From Bacteroidia bacterium (lineage in GTDB: Bacteria > Bacteroidota > Bacteroidia > B-17B0 > Aurantibacillaceae), in contig JAEUTQ010000038.1 in assembly GCA_016787445.1 (NCBI GenBank), forward strand, positions 1 through 64,000: DNA of 64,000 bases. Direction: 5' to 3'. Under the pieces are notes generated by a model. The model was not told where the DNA came from, ran no database searches, and worked only from the letters and a program-made list of their open reading frames with translations. Position numbers and translations under genes: made by a program. The first letter of the stretch is position 1. Every line of letters begins with the position of its first letter. Below, piece by piece: positions 33,870-42,800 of this stretch.

Positions 33870-33980
33870 TTACTTCTTCTTAGAAGCTTTTTTCTTAGCT
33901 GCTTTTTTCTTTGGAGCGGCTTTTTTCTTAGCTACTTTTTTCTTTGGAGCAGCTTTTTTCTTTGTTGCTTTTTTTGCCAT
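33870..33980 (-). CDS. 36-residue lysine/alanine-rich histone H1-like peptide
   Basis: Too short for most gene finders. The ATG at 33980 opens a frame of 36 residues, beginning MAKKATKKKAAPKKKVAK and ending KKASKKK, followed at once by a TAA and a strong terminator. About 60 per cent of residues are lysine; the rest are mainly Ala with two Pro, arranged as AAPKKK-type repeats. The composition matches the basic tails of histone H1 and of bacterial H1-like nucleoid proteins, so binding to DNA or RNA is likely. The low-complexity frame could be spurious, but a clean start, stop and dedicated terminator argue for a real gene. Confidence 0.72.
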   Translation of the reverse strand: MAKKATKKKAAPKKKVAKKKAAPKKKAAKKKASKKK

Positions 33981-34060
33981 GGTTTCTTGTTTTTGAGTTT
34001 TTGTTAATACGAAGTAATAAAATAAATCGTTCTCTACTAAATATTAACCCATTATTTTTT

Positions 34061-34076
34061 CAACATCAAAATGTTG
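34061..34076. repeat. Small inverted repeat in an AT-rich gap
   Basis: CAACAT and ATGTTG flank a four-base loop. It lies in the AT-rich stretch 33981-34238 that has no gene. It may be an operator or part of the 5' region of the lysine-rich gene; no further evidence. Confidence 0.3.
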
Positions 34077-34238
34077 ATATTGTTAATTACGTAAATCGTG
34101 TGTTCTGCTAAAATATTTTCTCCAATGAAGAAATAAAAAATATTTTTTTGTTGATCCTCTGCAAGCATTGATTTTACTGGTGTTTCAGAGGATGTCATAT
34201 TTTTTTCTGCGTAAATAATTTTCAGTTTTGTAAGCTTT

Positions 34239-35897
34239 TTATTTCACTTTCCACTCCGATTCCGAATCCCAATTTGCTAATAATTTTATTGGAATGGCGT
34301 TTAAATAAACTGTTTCAGGTTGTGTTTTTTGTAATAAATGACCTGTATCCCACATTTTATTTTTGTTTTCATCACGTATTAACTTCACATAATAATTACC
34401 CGGCAACAAATTTTTAAACGAAAATGTTTGTTCTGCGCTTGAAGAAATACTTTGTTCACAGTACAATTCTCGAGCTATTTCCTGTTTATCATTCATTAAT
34501 TGAATAATGTAATCACTCTTATCAGGAAATAACAATTTAAGTTGTAATGAAGCATAATCATCCGGTAAACTAGTTCTAAAGCTAATTTTCACCGAATCGT
34601 TTGGTAAACCAAATTTAGTTTTAATGGCGCCTGACTTTATTACCAGATCATACACTGCATCTTCCGATAATTTTTCTAATAGTAATAATCTATCACAACC
34701 CTCTGCCTTAAATTGAGGAGACAATTTAGTAAGGATGGTATCTTGTTTTCTGGTTAAATTAACCTTGGCCATGTCGATACTGGTAAAATCCATAGCCGCA
34801 TTAAATTTTAGTGCAGCGGTTTCGTAATAAGGCATTACACCATTTACCAATGGCTTTAGCTCAATATCCAATAAAAGTTTTCGCTCTTGCTTTAATCTCT
34901 CAAATTTCTCGTTTGAAAGAAGATTGATAGAAATTGTATCAATTAAGGATTTATTGGCATGTTTAACCACAAGCTTTAACGTATCAAATATATCATGATA
35001 ATATACTGAACACGTATCATTAGTGCCGCCTTCTGTGCATAATAATTTATCTTGCGATTCTTGGAAGGCTTTAACATTATTATCCTGCTCCGCATTATAA
35101 ATCACTTTGGCCATTCCATAATAAGGAGAAAAAGCCTTTTTCACGAAGAACTTAATTGGTTTTTCTTTAAATAAAGTAAAGATCAGATTTGAATCCACAT
35201 TTGAGTTAATCGTATTGTTTAAAAAACCTATCATCTCTTCTCCGCCATCAAACTTAAGGTTCTTATTCTTGTCGGAGAACGCAAAGGCTTTAAAATCGCC
35301 GGGAGGCAAATAATTTATACTGAAAACACCGTTTGAGTTGGTCTTTGTAAAGTAAAGTGGATTTTGTTTCCACACAACGCTGTCACTTTCGCTACTATTA
35401 TATAATCCAACAGTGATATCTGATTCTGCTTTTAAATTAAACGCATTATTAACCTTTCCCTCGATAACAAGGGAGTCGATTTTATTTCCTGTTGAAAACA
35501 CATACTCAAAATTGGAAAGCGTGTTTCCTTCATGCATGTCCTGAATTGAATTTCCAAAAAAGAAGCGGTAAGTTGTATTGGGCAATAACTCTGTATAACT
35601 TAAGTTTATTATTACTTTCTTTCCCTTCGCTTCTACTTCCGGCTGATTTTTTAATTGCGGGGTAATAACTAATTGATTGGCGATATCCTTTACTTGAATA
35701 TATTCATCAAAGGTTAACTCAATAAACTTCGCCTTAAAGTTTAAACTGATGTTTTGAGGAATGGTGTTAAGCAGTTTTGGTGCTTGGCTATCTCGCTGAC
35801 CTCCTGTTAGCGGTGCTACTTGAGCGCAACGCCACATTAAAAGGGCCAGAAATAATACAATTATGTGCTTAAACTTTACCAGACAATAAACTCGCAT
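34239..35897 (-). CDS. Ig-like (Big_5) domain lipoprotein
   Basis: A 552-residue surface or periplasmic protein. The N-terminal hydrophobic segment (KHIIVLFLALLMWRC) ends in a Cys followed by AQVAPLTGGQRDSQAPKLL, the start typical of a widespread Bacteroidota lipoprotein family with a Big_5 Ig-like domain (to about residue 130, PNTTYRFFFGNSIQD). A beta-sandwich region with LPPGDFKAFAFSDKNKN and LLPGNYYVKLIRDENKNKMWD follows, reminiscent of carboxypeptidase-regulatory-like domains. The ATG at 35897 is preferred to an upstream TTG. It is 54 bases downstream of porP/sprF, in the same direction, and may belong to that transcript. Confidence 0.8.
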   Translation of the reverse strand: MRVYCLVKFKHIIVLFLALLMWRCAQVAPLTGGQRDSQAPKLLNTIPQNISLNFKAKFIELTFDEYIQVKDIANQLVITPQLKNQPEVEAKGKKVIINLSYTELLPNTTYRFFFGNSIQDMHEGNTLSNFEYVFSTGNKIDSLVIEGKVNNAFNLKAESDITVGLYNSSESDSVVWKQNPLYFTKTNSNGVFSINYLPPGDFKAFAFSDKNKNLKFDGGEEMIGFLNNTINSNVDSNLIFTLFKEKPIKFFVKKAFSPYYGMAKVIYNAEQDNNVKAFQESQDKLLCTEGGTNDTCSVYYHDIFDTLKLVVKHANKSLIDTISINLLSNEKFERLKQERKLLLDIELKPLVNGVMPYYETAALKFNAAMDFTSIDMAKVNLTRKQDTILTKLSPQFKAEGCDRLLLLEKLSEDAVYDLVIKSGAIKTKFGLPNDSVKISFRTSLPDDYASLQLKLLFPDKSDYIIQLMNDKQEIARELYCEQSISSSAEQTFSFKNLLPGNYYVKLIRDENKNKMWDTGHLLQKTQPETVYLNAIPIKLLANWDSESEWKVK

Positions 35898-35950
35898 AAA
35901 ATTAATCAATCCTGCGAATTACAATTATTAAAAAAACAAAAGAAGCTCAA

Positions 35951-36865
35951 TTATTTATCGGCAACCCAGGCACGATTGTGCTGACGCGAGAATCTCAATC
36001 CAAGCATTACTTCATGTGTACCTGAACTGTAACGACGGATATTTGTAGTTGAAAAATCGTAAGAATAACCAATCATTAAGTAGTTCTTGTATAAATAGCC
36101 GACAAGTGCAGTAACAGCATCATTATGTCGGTATGCTGCTCCTAACCAAACTTGCTCTCTGTAAATACCGCGCACTCCAACATCCAGTTTCATTGGCGCC
36201 GGTGTAGCATATTTTAAAATAAAGGATGGTTCCAACTTAAAATCTTCTCCCAAGTCAAACTTATAGGCACCATTTACATTAAAATGAGTCACCAATTTTG
36301 ATTTGCTTTCTACACCGGGATATAAATTAATTTTACTTTGATACATCTGTGGAACAGCGATTCCGATATAATACTTTTTTGAATACACTAAAACGCCGGC
36401 ACCAAAATCAGGCACATAAGTAGTTTGATATTGGGTTAATAAATTCTCATCGCCTGCATCATGTAATTGCAATTTATGCCCGTCGATTCCCCACTGCAAA
36501 ACTCCGGCGCTTAATCCTAAAGATACTTTTGTTTCCTCATTCAGTTTAATATGGTAAGCGTAAGAAAAATTTAAACCCACGCGACGGGTAGGACCAACGA
36601 TATCTGTAAATAAATTCATTCCCAATCCCATGTTCTTTAATTTCATCGGACCATGAACAGTTAACATGTAGGTGCGTGGCGCATCGGTTATACCTACCCA
36701 CTGGTAACGGTTATTTGAGCGAACATCTGCAAATTCTTCTTTCCCGGCTACTGCAGGATTAATCGCAAATTCATTTAACATGTATTGCGTGTATTGCGGT
36801 AACTGCTGCGCATTGGCGCTTGCCAATAACAGTATTCCGAATAGTATGTAAATAAATCTTTTCAT
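35951..36865 (-). CDS. PorP/SprF family type IX secretion outer-membrane protein
   Basis: A 304-residue outer-membrane barrel protein with a signal peptide (MKRFIYILFGILLLASANAQ). The PorP/SprF signature opens the mature part: LPQYTQYMLNEFAINPAVAGKEE in two conserved blocks, then RNNRYQWVGITDAPRT. Repeated strand patterns follow up to the LGLRFSRQ end. Members partner with an adjacent large type B T9SS cargo and are needed for its secretion or surface attachment. Here the gene begins one base after the giant SprB-like gene, which supports exactly that role. Confidence 0.93.
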   Translation of the reverse strand: MKRFIYILFGILLLASANAQQLPQYTQYMLNEFAINPAVAGKEEFADVRSNNRYQWVGITDAPRTYMLTVHGPMKLKNMGLGMNLFTDIVGPTRRVGLNFSYAYHIKLNEETKVSLGLSAGVLQWGIDGHKLQLHDAGDENLLTQYQTTYVPDFGAGVLVYSKKYYIGIAVPQMYQSKINLYPGVESKSKLVTHFNVNGAYKFDLGEDFKLEPSFILKYATPAPMKLDVGVRGIYREQVWLGAAYRHNDAVTALVGYLYKNYLMIGYSYDFSTTNIRRYSSGTHEVMLGLRFSRQHNRAWVADK

Positions 36866-36866
36866 G

Positions 36867-39800
36867 TTATCTGAATATAGTTAAAGGTCCGGTATATGCT
36901 TTAGGGAAATTTTTATGATTTAAATTGATGATGTAATAATAAGTTCCCACAGGCAAGTCTTTTCCTTTGAATCGACCATCCCATGGTACACCATAACCTT
37001 TAGAGTAGAATAATTGCTCACCCCATCTGTTATACACTTCCACTTCACAATCCGGGAACTGAATAATATTATCAATTACCCATGTATCGTTTTTACCATC
37101 TGAATTCGGACTAAATCCGTTCGGAATTACAATTTCAGGGAAGATATGTACATGCATTGTATCAGAAGCAACACACCCATTCGCATCTGTTACAATAACA
37201 GTGTAAGTAGTATTAACTGTATTAGACGCAACTGGATTTGATGAAGTTGGATTGTCTAATGTTGAAGAAGGAATCCAGGTAAATGTACCTCCGGCAGGAC
37301 CCGTTGGTGAACCACCAATAATGGTTGAGGTCAATACAGTAATGGTATAGTTAGGTCCAGCATCAACAATTGGTAAAGGATTTGAAGTAATGGAAATTGT
37401 ATCACGATGTATACATGTTCCATTTATTGCTTCTAAAACAAATGTTGTTGTTCCGACAGGAGGATTAACTGTTGTCGTAACTACTGTTGCGATTGGTGAA
37501 GCTGATGGAACTTGATACCAATTAAAGGTTGTTCCATTAATTGAGTTACTACCGTTGAGTGTAAATGTTGATGTTTGACAGAATGTGGAATCATTACCTG
37601 CTACTGCCAATACTGTAAGCGTAGAAGTTACTAATATGCTTGTATCTTTTCTACAACCTGCCGCATCAATCAATGTTAATGAATAGGTACCTGGTAAAAT
37701 ATTTGTTACACTACTATTAGTATTTGTAAATGCCGAAGGACCTGTCCAAGTATACGTGTAAACAGGAACACCACCGGTAACAGTAGTTGTAATGGCACCA
37801 TCGTTTGCAGTGTTACATGATGCGTCAACCACGGAAGTTGTTAGTGTTAATACAGGAGGATCTACGAGTGTAAATGTGGAAGAAATATTACATCCATTAG
37901 CATCCGTTATTGTTGCCGAATAAGTTCCGGAACACAATCCTGTTAAAGGATTTGTACTACCGGAAGGACTCCATGTATACGTATAAGGCAATGTTCCGCC
38001 ACTTGGCACTAGATTAATACTACCATTGCAATCTCCATTACACTGAGGTGCGCTTGTTATTGGCAAGCCTGCTACAATAGGTGTTGGCTGCGAAATATTT
38101 AAATTCTGTAACGAAACGCAACCATTCGCGGCGGTTACAGTTACATTCACAACACCACTGCATAATCCACTTGATGTACTGATGGTGCCAGAATTTACAA
38201 CTGTTCCACTACTCCAATTATACGTGAATGGTGATGTGCCTGAAGTTACGCTAACGGTTGCCACTGCATTACATGTTCCGCTACATGTTGCACTGGTTGT
38301 ATTTGCTACTAATGTTGGTCCATTCTGATTATTGATTGGGAACGTTAATGTTTTTGAACATCCTGAATTATCAGTTACTGTTACTGTATAATTACCCGGA
38401 CCAATATTACTTAACGTAGCAGTACTACCTGCAGGTAACCATGCGAAGGTATAAGTTGGAGTTCCTCCTGTTACCGCAACTACTATTGAACCATTATTTA
38501 CCGTACAACTTGGCTGAGTTACAGTTGGAGTTAAAGTTAAATCGGTTGCGGAATTTATGGTGACGGATGCATTTCTAATACAACCTTGCGCGTCTGTCAT
38601 TTGCACAAAATATGTTCCGCCGCATAAACCGGTGAGGGTATTTGATGTAGAAGCCGGCGTTAACCAATTATACGTTATTGGCGCAGTACCTCCAACAGCT
38701 GTAACAGTTGCAGCACCATTACACTGATTGAAACATGCCTCATTCGTTATATTAATTGTTTCACCTGTAATTCCGCTTGAGTTATTAATTGGTAAACTAA
38801 CATTCTGATTACAACCATTGTTATCTGTTATGGTAATCATGTAAACACCTGCACACAAACTATTACTAGATACACCCGTTGCACCATTACTCCATGAATA
38901 AGTGAATGGCGCTGTTCCACCAATAGCTGTTACTGTTGAAGAGCCATTACATAAACCACACGATGGTTGTGTAATTGCTGAAGTCATTGTAATTGCTGCC
39001 GGTGATGTGATACTTCCCGGGAAGACATTAAAGCATCCTTGCGTATCCGTGATAGTTACTGAGTAAGTACCATCACATAATCCGATAGCTTGTTGTGTAT
39101 TCTGACCTAATGGATCGCTCCAACTAAATGTATATGGACCAATACCTCCTGAAACAGCAGATGCCAAAATACTACCATTACATGTTCCATTACAAAGATT
39201 ATTAGTTACAATAGTTGTGGATGTAATACTAACTAATCCTGGTAAATTAAACGTTTGAGTAATTGCACAACTTAAAGCATCCGTTACAGTTAATGTGTAA
39301 TTACCCGGACAGATATTCGTGATTGAAGATGTTGTTGCACCGGTACTCCAGCTATAAGCATATGCCGGTGAACCACCGGAAGCATTTGCCGTAATTGTTC
39401 CGTTACAATTTCCTGCACATAAAGGTTGATTAACTGTAGTATTTGCATTAATCAATGGCGGTTCTGTAATAGTAACAGACTGGAATAATACACAGGAATT
39501 TGCATCAGTTATCTGTGCTGTGTATGTACCCGCACATAAACCTGTTGCAGGATTGACAGTTGAAGTAACAGGAGGTACCCACGCGATAACATAAGGCGCT
39601 GTACCACCCACAGGATTTGTTACCGAGGCTGCACCAGTACATTGTCCGTTACAATTTACATTAGTAGAAGTAACCACCGCGCTACTTGGGCCATTTGAAT
39701 TACTTAATGGAATTTGGAAAGTAGTTGAGCAATTATTGGCATCACGCACAATTACTGTATAGATACCGGCACAGATATTTGAAGCGACAGATCCTGTAGA

Positions 39801-42800
39801 TACTGAAGGCGTCCACGTAAATGTATAAGCAGGTGTACCGCCGGAAGGAGCAACGTTAATTGACCCATTACATAACGTACCACAGGTAGCGGCACTTGTA
39901 GATGGATTAATTGTTAATGTTGGAGGAGATATTAAAACTACTTGCTGTGTATCCAAACATCCATTGAAGTCAGATACAAACACACTGTACGTGCCTGCGC
40001 ATAATGCGGTTGCCGATTGTGTATTTTGGTTTGGAACTGAAGTCCAGGTATAGTTAAACGGTGCTGTACCATTAGAAGGATTACTAATAGCAACACCATT
40101 ACAATTGCTATTACAACTAGGATTGGTAAAGGTAGCATTCGCTTGCAGCGGCAAAGGATTCACAAGGTTTGTTACATTTTGCCCTAAACAATTATTTATA
40201 TCTCTTACAAAGACTGTATATGAACCCGGACACAAACCTGTTGGATTCGCTCCGGTTCCGGTTGGAATCCATGTATAAGAATAAGCACCGGTTCCACCAG
40301 TTACATTAGTTGTTATACTACCGTTACATGCGCTGTTACAAAGTGGACTAGTTGGCGTAGCTGTTACTGATATTGGAGAAGGTTGCGTAATTGCAAATGT
40401 TGTTGTTACTGAACATCCGTTAAGATCGGTAACAATACTGGAATAAGTTCCGGCACATAAATTGGAAGCTACACTGGTTGTTGATGCAGAACCTGACCAA
40501 CTGAAAGTATAAGTTGGTGTTCCTCCACCAATTGTTACGGATGCCGAGCCATTACACTGTGAATTACAAATAGCGTTTGTTACATTAACAGTTCCTGTTA
40601 AAGCACTAGGCTCTGTAATCTGAACAGTTGCTGTTGTCTGACAAAGATTGGCATCAATAACTGTTACACTATATACACCCGGACATAATCCGTTTACTGT
40701 TGGGAAAGACGATCCTGCGAAAGGTGGTAAAGGCGTCCAGGTAAATGTGTATGGAGCAGTTCCTCCGGAAGGCGTTACAGATGCTGATCCGTTACATGCG
40801 GCATTACATAAAACATTCGTTCCTGTAACTGAAGCCGCTACTGATGTTGGCTGAGTAATTGTAAATGTTTGCGCGTAGGCACAACCGTTCGCATCGGTTA
40901 CGTTAGCAGAATACGTTCCTGCACAAAGATTAGTTAAGGTTTGAGTAGTTACAGAACCCGGTAACCATGTTACAGTATATCCCGGCGTACCACCGGCAGG
41001 CGACGTAGTAATACTTCCGTTACAGGATGAATTACATCCGGCATTAAATGACGTTGCATTTAAACTAAACGTTGGAGGCTGCGCAATTGCAAATGTTTGA
41101 CTAACGGTACAATTTGTAGCATCAGAAACATTTACTGCAAATGTTCCCTGACATAATCCGCTAATATTTGGAGTGGTAGCACCGGTTGACCAACTAAAGG
41201 TAATTGGAGCTGTACCAACCGCACTTACAGATGCTGTACCATTACATAATGAAGGACATGTAATAGAAGAAGAAGTAACGGTTATAGTTGGACCAGTTGG
41301 ATCACTTAATGTTGTTACTAAAGTTTGGGTACAACCTGCATTATCACGAATGGTTAGAGTGTAAGTTCCGGCACCAACATTTGTTAAGGTTGCTGTTGTA
41401 TTTCCTCCTGGAGTCCAGGTAAATTGATAAGCCGGCGTACCTCCGCCAACTGTAGCAGTAATCGAACCGTTAGTTCCTGAACATGTTGTAGGATTAACCG
41501 AAGTAAACGTTGACGTTATTGCGCTTGGCTCTGTAACAGTAAACGTGCGTGTTTGAATACAATTATTCGCATCCCGAATATCAACCGTATAATTGCCCGC
41601 ACATAAATTAGTGACGTTTGGTGTTCCTTGTCCGGTTGGATTACCCGGCGACCATGTATAGGAAAGTGCACCTGTTCCGCCGCTCGCAGTAACACTAATT
41701 GCACCATTACATACAGAATTACATGTTGCAGCAGTAACGGTTGAAGTTACATTTATCGCCGGTGGATTAACGAAATTAATTGTTCCTGTGTTTGAACATC
41801 CTAATTGATCAGCAACAGTAACGGTATATGAGCCCGCACATAATCCTGTTGCAACTTGAGTTGATTGTGTCGGAACAGAAGTCCAGGTATAAGTATATGG
41901 TAAAGTTCCACCACTTGCATTCGCGCTGGCTGCACCTGTACAACCATTATTACAAGTTAGAACAGTACCGGTTGTTGTGATATTTACACTAACTGTTTGT
42001 ACGATGTTTACTGTTCTAGTAACTGAACAACCACGACTATCAGTTATAATTACAGTTTGTTGACCAACACATAAATTGGTGGCCACCGAATTTGTTTGTG
42101 AAGATGGAATCCACGAATAAGTGAATGCCGGTGTTCCGCCGCCAGCTGTAATTGTAGCTGCACCTGTACATGCATTACAGCTTGGTTGTACTCCGGTAAT
42201 TGCCGCTGTTAAAGTTGGTGGCGATGTAATATTAACGTTTGCAGAGTTCGTACAGCCTTGGGAATCTGTTACGGTTACAACATAGTTTCCGCTACACAAA
42301 TTAGATGCAACAGTTCCGGTTTGAACTGGAACAGTACTCCAACTATAATTATATCCCGGCGTGCCACCTGAAGCATTCGCTAAACCTTGACCGTCGCATG
42401 TACCGGCACAATTAGTAGGTACAGCAGTTGTAGTAATCGTAATTGGTAATGGATTTGAAATGTTTGTGGTTGTAGTTTTTGTACATCCTCTGCTATCAGT
42501 AACAACTAATGTATAATTACCGGAACATAAAGAACCAACTGTTGTGAGAGTGCTTCCGGTTGACCAATTATATGTATAAGCTGGAGTACCGCCGGAAACC
42601 GTAGAAGTAATTGAACCATTACAACCATTATTACAACTTGGCGGATTAGGTGTTAAAGCTACAGTCACATCAGTAGGTTGAGTAATAGTAACGGCAGTGT
42701 TTGTTGTACATCCGTTTGCATCAGTTACAGTTAAAGTAAAATTTCCTGCGCATTGTCCGTTAATGACTGCACCATTAATAGTTGAGGTAGGAGTTGTCCA

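Noticed and set aside
33715-33996. Plus-strand frame rich in Phe and Ala opposite the lysine-rich gene
   Set aside because: It is the complement of Lys and Ala codons (AAA/GCT) of the minus-strand gene; the terminators and start support the minus strand only.
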